Below, piece after piece: positions 1-8,038 of a stretch of DNA of 64,000 bases (positions are counted from its first letter, which is position 1; every line of letters begins with the position of its first letter). The notes below the pieces were generated by a model. That model was given only the letters and a program-made list of their open reading frames with translations, ran no database searches and was not told the origin of the DNA. The stretch is from Pseudanabaena sp. BC1403 (GTDB lineage Bacteria; Cyanobacteriota; Cyanobacteriia; Pseudanabaenales; Pseudanabaenaceae): assembly GCF_002914585.1 (NCBI RefSeq), contig NZ_PDDM01000006.1, positions 62,001 through 126,000 of the forward strand. Reading direction: 5' to 3'. The translations under genes were made by a program, and so were the position numbers.

Positions 1-2
1 CT

Positions 3-791
3 CCTGGTGTACCAAAGTCCACAACTGCTAATACTCTGAATGCGCCCTACAACGATCTCGAAGCTGTCAAGGCATTATTTGCGGCAAATCCTAATGAAAT
101 TTCTGGGGTGATCATTGAGCCAGTGGTCGGCAATGCTGGTTGTATTGCACCTAAGGAAGGATTCTTGCAAGGATTGAAAGATCTTTGTCATGCAAATGGT
201 GCACTACTAGTATTTGATGAAGTCATGACAGGATTCCGCGTCTCCTATGGTGGTGCACAGGCTCATTTCGGCGTTACCCCAGATCTAACTACTATGGGAA
301 AAGTCATCGGTGGTGGTTTGCCTGTGGGAGCCTATGGTGGTCGCAAAGATATTATGGCGATGGTTGCTCCTGCTGGTCCAATGTATCAGGCTGGAACGTT
401 ATCGGGTAATCCTTTAGCGATGACCGCAGGGATTAAAACTATGGAAATCCTCAAGCGGGCTGGCTCTTATGAGTACCTTGAACAAGTTACTAAGAAGCTG
501 GCGGAAGGAATGTTGGCGATCGCTCATGAAACTGGACATGCTGCTACGGGTAACATTGTTGGAGCGATGTTCGGGATGTTCTTCACTAGTCAGCAAGTTT
601 ATGACTATGAAGATGCCAAAACCAGTGACACAGTCAAGTTTGCGAAATTTCATCGTGGAATGCTAGAGCATGGTGTATATCTTGCACCTTCTCAGTTTGA
701 GGCAGGTTTTACATCACTTGCTCATACTGATGCTGATGTAGAAGCGACATTAGCCGCAACTCGTGCTGTATTGTCACAAATTGCCGTTTAA
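3..791 (+). CDS. hemL: glutamate-1-semialdehyde 2,1-aminomutase, 3' part
   Basis: This enzyme converts glutamate-1-semialdehyde to 5-aminolevulinate in the C5 route to haem, chlorophyll and bilins. It is a PLP enzyme of aminotransferase class III. The reading frame is open from the window edge, so the N-terminal 40% or so lies outside. Visible motifs are the [12 protein letters not shown] segment and [17 protein letters not shown], whose lysine binds PLP. Both sit in the expected order, and the C-terminus looks complete. It is followed by a strong hairpin terminator, so it appears to end its transcription unit. Identification rests on family motifs and is confident. Confidence 0.95.
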   Translation, partial: PGVPKSTTANTLNAPYNDLEAVKALFAANPNEISGVIIEPVVGNAGCIAPKEGFLQGLKDLCHANGALLVFDEVMTGFRVSYGGAQAHFGVTPDLTTMGKVIGGGLPVGAYGGRKDIMAMVAPAGPMYQAGTLSGNPLAMTAGIKTMEILKRAGSYEYLEQVTKKLAEGMLAIAHETGHAATGNIVGAMFGMFFTSQQVYDYEDAKTSDTVKFAKFHRGMLEHGVYLAPSQFEAGFTSLAHTDADVEATLAATRAVLSQIAV

Positions 792-797
792 AATAAC

Positions 798-834
798 TTT
801 GATGAGATGAGCAAAGCTCATCTCATCAAAAAAA
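798..834 (+). terminator. hemL terminator
   Basis: A 15-bp stem (TTTGATGAGATGAGC with its complement, loop AAA) starts 7 nt after the hemL stop codon. It ends in an A-rich tract on + and a matching T run on the other strand, so it could also act in reverse. Confidence 0.8.
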
Positions 835-976
835 GTTCATGTTGTAACAGCTTTCGCAAAAAGTCATTTACAATGTTGATTAGTTATTTCTAGGCTGATT
901 CGCTTAAGCACATTTGGCAAGCTAGACAGTCTAGAACATCAAAGCAAAGCATTGAACTTTCTCCTACACAAACCCG

Positions 977-1603
977 ATGCTGACAGAAAACTCAACTGCT
1001 AGTACTAAATCTAACAATGGTAATTACAACGGCTCCCCTGCGCCTTTACCAAGAGCCGACTACTACATGAGCTTACACAAAGAGCTAGACCATCTTGAAG
1101 AAATGGTGCTGGAAAGTGGTCCTCGCGTGATGGGGCATACCGTCATCGACGAAGAAAAACTATGTCAGCAGATCGATCGCGTAAGGCTCTCTGTTCCTGA
1201 ATCGATCGCTAAAGCTGAAGAGATTCTCCTCTACAAACAAGACCTAGTTACCGAGGCTCAACAATACGCTGAAGATTTAATTAAATCTGCTGAGTTAAGG
1301 GCAAGTCAGCTATTAGAAGAATCGGCGATTATTCGCCAAGCAGAGCAAGAGGCAAGTCAAATCCGCCGCGAACTGCAAGAAGAATGCGAACAAGTGCGAT
1401 CGCAAACTCTCAATGAAGTCAATCAAATGCGCCGTCAAGCTCAAAAGGATCTTGACTTGTTGCATCAGAGAGTGACGGGCGAAGTCCAAGATATGCAGCG
1501 CGGCGCAGATGAATATAGCGATCGCGTATTAGGCAATCTTGAGACGCAGCTAATTGACATGATCAAAATCGTCCAAAATGGGCGAAAAGAATTGCGCCTC
1601 TAA
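977..1603 (+). CDS. coiled-coil protein, DivIVA / ATP synthase b-like
   Basis: A 208-residue protein with a short low-complexity N-terminus (about residues 1-25), a conserved-looking segment around LHKELDHLEEMVLESGPRVMG, then a long charged helix (about residues 60-190) rich in E, Q, R and A. The helix resembles the coiled coils of DivIVA-like or F-type ATPase b subunits, and automatic pipelines often give such cyanobacterial proteins one of those names. There is no transmembrane segment, so a real ATPase b subunit is unlikely. It is followed by its own terminator. Function is unknown; a scaffold or septum role is only a guess from the coiled coil. Confidence 0.75.
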   Translation: MLTENSTASTKSNNGNYNGSPAPLPRADYYMSLHKELDHLEEMVLESGPRVMGHTVIDEEKLCQQIDRVRLSVPESIAKAEEILLYKQDLVTEAQQYAEDLIKSAELRASQLLEESAIIRQAEQEASQIRRELQEECEQVRSQTLNEVNQMRRQAQKDLDLLHQRVTGEVQDMQRGADEYSDRVLGNLETQLIDMIKIVQNGRKELRL

Positions 1604-1610
1604 ACCTAAT

Positions 1611-1662
1611 ATCTATCAAAAGAAAAACACCCCCATTCGGGGGTGTTTTTCTTTTGATAGAT
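1611..1662 (+). terminator. rho-independent terminator
   Basis: A near-perfect 52-bp palindrome begins 7 nt after the coiled-coil gene. It has a CACCCCC/GGGGGTG core, an ATTC loop and a TTTTTCTTTT run after the stem. The outer arms ATCTATCAAAAG and CTTTTGATAGAT extend the stem. Confidence 0.9.
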
Positions 1663-1750
1663 ATTTATGATCGCGCTATTACATTGATTGAGGTTCATGG
1701 TAAGTTAAGTTTAGTTAAGAAATTATTTTGAACATCAGGCTCTTTGCTAT

Positions 1751-3637
1751 ATGAAATCCTCTTGGAGAACTGCACTGCTGTGGTTACTGCCCATAGCGAT
1801 AATAGGCTTTTTTGGATGGCAGACATTAATTGCCCGTCCCGCACCTAGCCGCCCCACTGTAAATGCGGCAAATACCCGAATCGCCTATGGAAGATTCCTT
1901 GAATATCTCGATGAACATCGGGTACGCAAGGTTGATATTTTTGATGGTGGTCGCACGGCGGTAATCGTAGCAAGTGATCCCCAAATTGAGGGCAAAGAGC
2001 AACGCGCTAGAGTTGACCTGCCTCTATACGCTCCTGAGTTGATGGAAAAACTCAACGAAGGCGGCGTAGATCTTGCCATTTATCCTCCTAGCAACAATGG
2101 AGCAATCTGGGGCTTTATTAGTAATTTAATTTTCCCAGTTGCTCTAATCGCAGGTTTGTTTTTCTTATTCCGTCGTTCCAATCAAATGGGCGGACCTGGT
2201 CAAGCGATGGATTTTGGTAAATCCAAGGCACGTTTCGCGATGGATGCCCAAACTGGCGTAATGTTTGACGATGTCGCTGGTATCGAAGAAGCCAAAGAAG
2301 AGCTGCAAGAAGTTGTGACTTTCTTGAAGAAACCAGAGCGATTTACCGCTGTTGGCGCAAAGATTCCAAAGGGCGTGTTGTTAATTGGGCCTCCAGGGAC
2401 TGGCAAAACTTTGCTGGCTAAAGCGATCGCTGGAGAAGCTGGCGTTCCTTTTTTCTCCGTATCTGGTTCTGAGTTTGTCGAAATGTTTGTTGGTGTCGGT
2501 GCATCCCGCGTCCGAGACTTATTTAAAAAAGCCAAAGAGAACGCTCCTTGTATCATCTTCATTGATGAAATCGATGCCGTAGGTCGTCAACGTGGCGCAG
2601 GTATCGGTGGTGGTAACGACGAACGCGAACAAACGCTCAACCAAATCCTCACTGAAATGGATGGGTTTGAAGGTAACTCAGGCGTAATCGTCATTGCGGC
2701 AACTAACCGTGCTGATGTGCTTGACTCAGCATTATTACGTCCAGGTCGTTTCGATCGCCAAATCGGAGTTGATCCACCTGATATCAAAGGTCGTTTGCAA
2801 GTTCTAAATGTTCATGCTCGCGACAAAAAGATCAGTCCTGAAGTATCGCTTGAAGCGATCGCCCGTCGCACCCCTGGTTTTGCAGGTGCGGATCTGGCTA
2901 ACTTGCTTAACGAAGCTGCAATTCTTACTGCTCGCCGTCGCAAGGATGCGATGACCATGGCAGAAATTGATGATGCTGTCGATCGCGTTATTGCTGGTCT
3001 AGAAGGTAAGGCTTTAGTCGATAGCCGTAACAAACGCTTGATTGCTTATCACGAAGTTGGTCATGCGATCGTTGGTACATTGCTAAAGGATCATGATCCT
3101 GTCCAAAAAGTTACTCTCATTCCTAGAGGTCAAGCGGCAGGTTTGACATGGTTCACCCCCGATGAAGAGCAAACTCTAGTTTCTCGCAGTCAAATCCTTG
3201 CTCGGATCACGGCTGCTCTTGGTGGACGTGCTGCTGAAGAAGCAGTATTTGGCGCTGCGGAAGTTACTACTGGTGCAGGTGGAGATTTGCAACAAGTCGG
3301 TGGCATGGCGCGTCAGATGGTGACTCGTTACGGTATGTCGAATATTGGTCAACTTGCCCTCGAAGGTCAAAGCTCTGAGGTGTTCCTCGGACGTAGCATG
3401 GGCGGCGGTTCTCAATATTCTGAAGATATTTCCGCAAAAATCGATCAGCAAGTTCGTGAAATTGTCCAGAAGTGCTATCAGTCTGCGATTCAGATTGTGT
3501 ACGAAAATCGCGCAGCGATTGATCGCGTTGTTGATCTTCTAGTTGAGAATGAAACTCTCGACGGTGATGAATTCCGTCGCATTGTTTCTGAGTACACATC
3601 TCTTCCTGTAAAAGAACGTTTTGTTCCTCAAATTTAG
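1751..3637 (+). CDS. ftsH: ATP-dependent zinc metalloprotease FtsH
   Basis: A membrane-bound AAA+ protease of 628 residues, the normal family length. Order: N-terminal TM (about 8-25), lumenal/periplasmic domain, second TM (about 118-140), AAA domain with Walker A GPPGTGKT (213-220), Walker B IIFIDEID and [11 protein letters not shown], then the M41 protease with zinc motif HEVGH (434-438). The sequence looks like the thylakoid FtsH2 type, which removes photodamaged D1 during photosystem II repair. That subtype assignment is from memory of the family, not from a tree. It is monocistronic, with a repeat element directly downstream. Confidence 0.95.
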   Translation: MKSSWRTALLWLLPIAIIGFFGWQTLIARPAPSRPTVNAANTRIAYGRFLEYLDEHRVRKVDIFDGGRTAVIVASDPQIEGKEQRARVDLPLYAPELMEKLNEGGVDLAIYPPSNNGAIWGFISNLIFPVALIAGLFFLFRRSNQMGGPGQAMDFGKSKARFAMDAQTGVMFDDVAGIEEAKEELQEVVTFLKKPERFTAVGAKIPKGVLLIGPPGTGKTLLAKAIAGEAGVPFFSVSGSEFVEMFVGVGASRVRDLFKKAKENAPCIIFIDEIDAVGRQRGAGIGGGNDEREQTLNQILTEMDGFEGNSGVIVIAATNRADVLDSALLRPGRFDRQIGVDPPDIKGRLQVLNVHARDKKISPEVSLEAIARRTPGFAGADLANLLNEAAILTARRRKDAMTMAEIDDAVDRVIAGLEGKALVDSRNKRLIAYHEVGHAIVGTLLKDHDPVQKVTLIPRGQAAGLTWFTPDEEQTLVSRSQILARITAALGGRAAEEAVFGAAEVTTGAGGDLQQVGGMARQMVTRYGMSNIGQLALEGQSSEVFLGRSMGGGSQYSEDISAKIDQQVREIVQKCYQSAIQIVYENRAAIDRVVDLLVENETLDGDEFRRIVSEYTSLPVKERFVPQI

Positions 3638-3641
3638 AATA

Positions 3642-3757
3642 TAGCAATCCAAGCTTTGCTTAGGACATAAAACCCAAATTAATAAAAGCGGAGCTTTACT
3701 CCGACTTTATTAATTTGGGTTTTGATTTGTCCTAGCTATCTCTTACATTGCTATATA
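3642..3757. repeat. family A palindromic element, copy 1
   Basis: An element of about 115 bp with inverted ends (ATATAGCAATCC... / ...ACATTGCTATAT). Inside are the conserved flanks TAGGACATAAAACCC and GGGTTTTGATTTGTCCTA. The core hairpin, AAATTAATAAAAGCGGAG with its complement, differs from the cores of the other copies at 16013, 16172 and 58085. It lies immediately downstream of ftsH and may double as its terminator. Confidence 0.8.
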
Positions 3758-3766
3758 TTCTGCTGA

Positions 3767-3868
3767 TACCAAAAAAAAACAAAATGGCTACGCCATTTTG
3801 TTTTTTTCAACCCTTACTGGGTTTGGTTTTTAATTCACGAAAGTGTTGTCACACTTTTGTGAATTGGC
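3767..3868. repeat. family E two-hairpin element, copy 1
   Basis: First hairpin AAACAAAATGGC-TAC-GCCATTTTGTTT, then the linker CCCTTACTGGGTTTGGTTTTT, then second hairpin TTCACGAAAGTGTTGTCACACTTTTGTGAA. The same arrangement occurs on the other strand at 18965-19070. A scrambled partial copy using both hairpin types lies at 3943-4017. Confidence 0.75.
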
Positions 3869-4463
3869 ATGAAATGTATATCAGGATATAAAGCCACAAA
3901 TGGAGTAGCGGCGCTAATCTATTTGTGGCTTTGATTTTGTCCTAATACCAATTCACAGAAGTGTTGTCATACCAAAGCACAAAGTGGCGTAGCCATTTTG
4001 TGTTTTGGTATTGCATAAATTGCTATAGCTATCTCAATTAAAAGCGCGATAAAAAATTACCGTTATTGATATTGTGTAAAGACTTGCGCAAAGCCATCAT
4101 TTACAGACCAATTGCAGATGACATTATCCAAACCACACAGCGTTTGCTAGCGACTAAAAGCCTATTAAGAGATCACTCTGGTGCTACTCAGAAGTTACAG
4201 GTAACTTTCGGTTGCTTATTGGTCGAACCAGCGAATCGTATTCATTGAGCCTAGAAATCAGTTTACAAGCCTGTTCTTAAAAAATCAGTAGTCCTCCTTA
4301 TGAAACTAATTCTGGGATTTGCTGGGATTTTGCTGAAATCAAGCTTTCAACAAACCTAATTTTTATAATGAGAATTGCTGTTAAAAAATAATAGGGCTTT
4401 GTCTATTCCTCGTTTTGTGTTAGCTTAAATAGACTCAATCTCTAAGGGGTACAGTAGGTTAAA
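3869..4463. other. non-coding gap with repeat debris
   Basis: A 595-bp stretch without a convincing gene. It holds an A-like fragment at about 3890-3940 (AAAGCCACAAAT...ATTTGTGGCTTT around a GC-rich centre), the partial E copy at 3943-4017, and a lone family B end (TTTATAATGAGAATTGC) near 4363-4379. A 60-codon open frame at 4066-4248 has no recognisable homology. The last 80 bp presumably carries the promoter for the small gene at 4464. Confidence 0.6.
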
Positions 4464-4679
4464 ATGGCTAAGCGCCGCAATCAGAAAAAAGAAAAAGCTC
4501 TTCGCAACCAAGCGTATGCGCGTAAGTTTCGTAAGCGCACCCCTATGGGTCGCTTTGGACGTAGAAGACCAATGGGCAGCTATAACGATCCTGAAGATTC
4601 TGAATCCAATGGAGCAGCCGATACTGGTGCTGCCGATACTGGCGCTGCTGATACTGGCACTGGTGGCAATAAATTCTAA
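4464..4679 (+). CDS. small basic protein with acidic repeat tail
   Basis: A 71-residue protein. Residues 1-38 are strongly basic (MAKRRNQKKEK..., then KFRKRTPMGRFGRRRP), which suggests nucleic-acid or ribosome binding. The tail is acidic and repetitive, with three AADTG units encoded by near-identical 15-bp repeats (about 4614-4660). Small proteins starting MAKRRN are common in cyanobacteria and have no assigned function that I know of. It lies 39 bp upstream of tsaB on the same strand and may be cotranscribed with it. Confidence 0.7.
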   Translation: MAKRRNQKKEKALRNQAYARKFRKRTPMGRFGRRRPMGSYNDPEDSESNGAADTGAADTGAADTGTGGNKF

Positions 4680-4718
4680 TTTGAATTCTGGTTATTATAT
4701 TCCAGCATTCTACAGATC

Positions 4719-5171
4719 ATGACCACAAGTTTTGCCCTTGCTTTACATACAACGACTACCAAATTAGAGCTTGCGATCGCTGAACTTAACCCAAATTCTG
4801 ATCGCAATCCTCAAATCTATAGCATTCACAAGCAGCAGTCATGGGAACTAGGCAGAGAACTATCTCTACAGTTACATGACTGCTTAGGTTTGTTTGTGGG
4901 TGACCGCGCATGGACTGATTTTGCTTTTTTAGCGATCGCCACAGGTATCGGTAGTTTCACTGGCACAAGGATTGGCATTGTTGTTGCAAGGACAATTGGC
5001 GAGCAATTAAATATCCCTGTATATGGGATTGATTGCCCGACAATTGTGTCTAGATCACAGCAGTCTACTCCAAACTTATCTCTGAGCGAAAGCTTGTTAG
5101 CGATCGCTCACGATCAATGGCAAGCACGAATTTATCCTAGTTGGCAAGATGCTTTGCCAATCTATGAATAA
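4719..5171 (+). CDS. tsaB: tRNA threonylcarbamoyladenosine protein TsaB
   Basis: TsaB is the non-catalytic partner of TsaD in making t6A37 on ANN-decoding tRNAs. The N-terminal ASKHA-type strand (FALALHTTTTKLELAIAE) and the diagnostic GIGSFTGTRIGI segment are present. At 150 residues it is shorter than most bacterial TsaB proteins (about 200-230): the C-terminal half is reduced, ending soon after AIAHDQWQARIYPSW. No frameshift is evident and a terminator follows directly, so it looks like a naturally short form. Confidence 0.85.
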   Translation: MTTSFALALHTTTTKLELAIAELNPNSDRNPQIYSIHKQQSWELGRELSLQLHDCLGLFVGDRAWTDFAFLAIATGIGSFTGTRIGIVVARTIGEQLNIPVYGIDCPTIVSRSQQSTPNLSLSESLLAIAHDQWQARIYPSWQDALPIYE

Positions 5172-5207
5172 AAAGCAGAAGGGACGCTATGCGTCCCTTC
5201 TGCTTTT
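5171..5207 (+). terminator. tsaB terminator
   Basis: A 17-bp stem AAAAGCAGAAGGGACGC with loop TAT, directly at the tsaB stop codon and ending in TTTT. Confidence 0.85.
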
Positions 5208-5355
5208 ACGTATCTCAAAGTGATAGAATAGCAGTGCTAAAAGTACATAAAATTTGAATTTTCTTAACTAGCGATCGCTCGTTAGAACTAGAGGGGAACC
5301 ATTTTATTACCTAAGCAAAACCCACTTAAGACGGTAGTTATTCCCAGCTTGACCT

Positions 5356-5616
5356 ATGCTTCAAGACGCGATCGCCATTCGTCATTATCAAAAGATTACC
5401 GACTCTCTAGTCGAAATGTCAGAACGTGGTTATCGTTCAACCGACGAAATGAGACTTTTTTTAGACGGTTATCTCTCGGCTCTGCGCTTTACTAATGCTG
5501 TAGAAGTCCATCATATTCACCGTCTTGAAGAAGAGGTAATCCGATTTCTATATGATTCCTCCAACTTTGCATCTCCTTATGAGTTTGAGTTAGAGGTTGA
5601 ACGGGGTGAAAGATAA
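5356..5616 (+). CDS. conserved cyanobacterial small protein (DUF6761-like)
   Basis: An 86-residue, probably all-helical soluble protein beginning MLQDAIAIRHYQKITDSLVEM. It resembles a conserved small cyanobacterial family that I associate with DUF6761; the DUF number is from memory. Its 3' end overlaps the 3' end of the convergent rsmG by 40 bp. Function unknown. Confidence 0.7.
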   Translation: MLQDAIAIRHYQKITDSLVEMSERGYRSTDEMRLFLDGYLSALRFTNAVEVHHIHRLEEEVIRFLYDSSNFASPYEFELEVERGER

Positions 5617-6269
5617 ACGCTATGGCGAATGCCTGCTGTAAGCGGAGTTTGAAAGCGATCTTGCTTAACGACTTGTAGCCCTTGTTGCTCACAAAATATA
5701 TCTAGATGTTCACTCTCTTCGGGTAACCATTGACCACGATAGAGTACTGCTGTGCCGCTTTTTTTGAGAAACGGTAATGCATAATCAGCACAAATATCTG
5801 GTTTGCCTACAGCTCTTACAATGGCTAAGTCATACTTTTTTTTATAATCTGAAAGCCTATTAATATCTTCGCTACGTCCTGCTAGGGCGATCGCATTAGA
5901 TAATTGCAAAGTTTGAATTGTTTCTTCGACAAAGGCAACCTTTTTTTGTTTGCTATCTAGCAAGGTGAATTGCCATGAAGGCTTGGCGATCGCGATCGGT
6001 AAGCCAGGAAATCCTGCCCCTGTTCCAATATCAATTACCTTAATATTTTCAAGATCCCAAAAAGCTAATACACCACGTAAAGAATCCCATAAATGCTTTT
6101 CCCAAAAATCATCGGCAGCTGTAATCCGAGTCAGATTTTGTTTGCTATTGCCTTCCAGAACAAGTTCGTAAAGCTTTTCAAATTGATCGATTTGATCAGG
6201 GTTAGGCGACCATTTAAGGGTAGATTGCCAATGCTGGAATAGGTGGGAAAAGTGGGGCATAAAAAACAT
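5577..6269 (-). CDS. rsmG: 16S rRNA (guanine527-N7)-methyltransferase RsmG
   Basis: An SAM-dependent methyltransferase acting on G527 of 16S rRNA. The SAM-binding glycine loop VIDIGTGAGFPG is at residues 79-90 and the LLDSKQKKVAF strand follows. Length 230 is normal for RsmG/GidB. Two in-frame ATGs (6269 and 6260) are possible starts; neither has a clear Shine-Dalgarno. The gene ends inside the convergent small gene ending at 5616. Confidence 0.93.
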   Translation of the reverse strand: MFFMPHFSHLFQHWQSTLKWSPNPDQIDQFEKLYELVLEGNSKQNLTRITAADDFWEKHLWDSLRGVLAFWDLENIKVIDIGTGAGFPGLPIAIAKPSWQFTLLDSKQKKVAFVEETIQTLQLSNAIALAGRSEDINRLSDYKKKYDLAIVRAVGKPDICADYALPFLKKSGTAVLYRGQWLPEESEHLDIFCEQQGLQVVKQDRFQTPLTAGIRHSVYLSPRSTSNSNS

Positions 6270-6494
6270 TAAGTAGAAATAGCGCCAAGCGCGATCTCTA
6301 CTTTACTAGCGATTGCGAGATCTCTCATTCGATGTTTGTTGAATTTCGACATTATGACGATAAGATCAAAGAAACATTAAGATTCATGTAGCATTGCTAA
6401 GCGATGATAGATGAAGAGCTTCGTGCAGGGCTATCACTCATAGGCTGCTACCGATATAACAAAAAAATATAAAAATATAAGAGGATGAAAACTC

Positions 6495-6740
6495 ATGTCC
6501 GAAGAAACTAAAGTGCGTACTGCTTTTACAAAAGATGAGCGCGGCATCTTAAATAATTGGGCGATCGAACCCAAGATGTATTTTGATGACAAAGTTGAGA
6601 AGAAGGGTGAACAAAAAGGCGAAGATCGAAGGGAAGAGCCTTTGGGTACTGCAAAACTCCTAAATGGACGATTACCAATGATTGGGATTACCTTAATTGT
6701 TTTGGCAATTATTGGGATTACCTTAATCGCCATTGCATAG
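6495..6740 (+). CDS. Psb34 / Ssl1498-family HLIP-like protein
   Basis: An 81-residue protein with the motif ERGILNNWAIEPKMYFDD followed by GRLPMIGITLIVLAIIGITLI, one hydrophobic helix near the C-terminus. This layout matches the Ssl1498 family of Hlip-like proteins; Psb34 in that group is a photosystem II assembly factor in the thylakoid membrane. The helix contains a duplicated IIGITLI unit encoded by a perfect 17-bp direct repeat (6681-6697 and 6711-6727). Family membership is recognised by motif only. Confidence 0.7.
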   Translation: MSEETKVRTAFTKDERGILNNWAIEPKMYFDDKVEKKGEQKGEDRREEPLGTAKLLNGRLPMIGITLIVLAIIGITLIAIA

Positions 6741-6824
6741 GTGGCTACTGGTAAAGAATTTTTACAAATTATCGGGTTCTAAAAATGGGGGAAAGCTTGG
6801 CTTTGCCCCTGTAATTATAGTGTT

Positions 6825-7325
6825 ATGACAACTCCGCAAGATCCAATTCAGTTCTTAACCCTTGAAGAAGCCCATGCCGTAAACGGTGCGATGCTTTCAA
6901 CTATGGAAAAATTTATGACCCGCATCACCATTTCTGCAATGCGGCTCATTACCAAAATTGCTCAGGAATTGAATATTCACGCTGAAGAGATCAGAGCTAG
7001 CCAAATCGTGCAATGGATTGAGCATGATTCCCAGATTCGTAAAGAGCAAGGTGAAGATGCTGCATTTTTAAAATGGACTTCACCGCATCCTGATTTAGAT
7101 TTTGAAGACACTCGTCAGGATGAAGTTACACCTGCCAATCTCTCTAGTCATGAGAAATTTCTCACGCGCATGGTCATTTCGGCGATGTCAGCATTAGTTG
7201 CGATCGCGAAAGATTGCGGCTCGCATATAGAAGATTTGACCGTAGCACAAATAATTTCTTGGGTGGAACGTGATGCCAAAGTTAAGCGCGAACAAGGTGT
7301 CGAAGCTGCATTTTTGTCTTGGTAG
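6825..7325 (+). CDS. tandem-duplicated helical protein, unknown function
   Basis: A 166-residue soluble protein made of two homologous halves. Each contains EKFMTRITISAMRLITKIA or EKFLTRMVISAMSALVAIA, then a QIVQWIEHDSQIRKEQG or QIISWVERDAKVKREQG segment, and ends in AAFLKW or AAFLSW. Repeat 1 is about residues 15-84 and repeat 2 about 100-166. I do not recognise the family. It lies downstream of the psb34-like gene on the same strand (84-bp gap). Confidence 0.7.
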   Translation: MTTPQDPIQFLTLEEAHAVNGAMLSTMEKFMTRITISAMRLITKIAQELNIHAEEIRASQIVQWIEHDSQIRKEQGEDAAFLKWTSPHPDLDFEDTRQDEVTPANLSSHEKFLTRMVISAMSALVAIAKDCGSHIEDLTVAQIISWVERDAKVKREQGVEAAFLSW

Positions 7326-7371
7326 TATGAGAAGAGTCGAAGCTTTCACTAAAGATTTACAGAATTAGGGT

Positions 7372-7866
7372 TTACAGATCGCTAGGATTGAGTTTTTCAT
7401 ATTTCTCAAAAGGCTGATGAATCCAAGGATTGTCCGCCAAAAAATCCACATAATAGTCGGGCTTAGCGATCGAGCATTCTTTGAACCATAGAACCGCCGA
7501 TCTCACTTCAGTAATTGCAAATTCTTCATGCTGTTGCAACCATTCCAAGATCCTCGCTAGAGTCACACCTGAATCGACTAAATCATCCACTAGCAAAATC
7601 CTTTTGCCAAGTGTCGCCGTAGTCATGGTGATATTACTAGCGATCGTCAAGTTGCCTCTTTCCTGAAAATCTTTGCCACCATAGGAAGAAGTCGAGAGAA
7701 TGGCGAGGGGTTTGTCGTAAATCCGCGAAAGTACATCACCAATACGTAAGCCGCCCCTAGCAAGACAAAGAATTTGATCGAATTCCCATTGGGATTGATG
7801 AATTTGGGCTGCCAATCTCTCGATGTTGGCGTGATATTCTTCCCATGAAACGTAAAGATCTGACAT
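7372..7866 (-). CDS. purine-type phosphoribosyltransferase
   Basis: A 164-residue type I phosphoribosyltransferase. The PRPP loop ILLVDDLVDSGVTL covers residues 90-103, and the CLARGGLRIGDVLS strand-loop lies at 34-47. Similar proteins are annotated as xanthine/hypoxanthine phosphoribosyltransferases (Gpt-like) in purine salvage; the substrate cannot be read from the sequence. Transcribed divergently from flv3. Confidence 0.85.
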   Translation of the reverse strand: MSDLYVSWEEYHANIERLAAQIHQSQWEFDQILCLARGGLRIGDVLSRIYDKPLAILSTSSYGGKDFQERGNLTIASNITMTTATLGKRILLVDDLVDSGVTLARILEWLQQHEEFAITEVRSAVLWFKECSIAKPDYYVDFLADNPWIHQPFEKYEKLNPSDL

Positions 7867-8038
7867 AGTAGGAGAGTTGGGTTGTAGCCCAGAAATTAAG
7901 TGGCGTTAATTCGTAAAACCACCTAATTTTTGGTTTTTAGTAGGTTACTTATAGTATCAATTAGTACAATCAATTGGACTTGTCGAAAAGTAAGCATTAG
8001 ACTGGAGATAGTTGAAAATCAGATAGGGAGACAAGATC

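Noticed and set aside
4066-4248. 60-codon open frame downstream of the ftsH repeats
   Set aside because: No recognisable motif or homology, and it lies in a repeat-rich gap.
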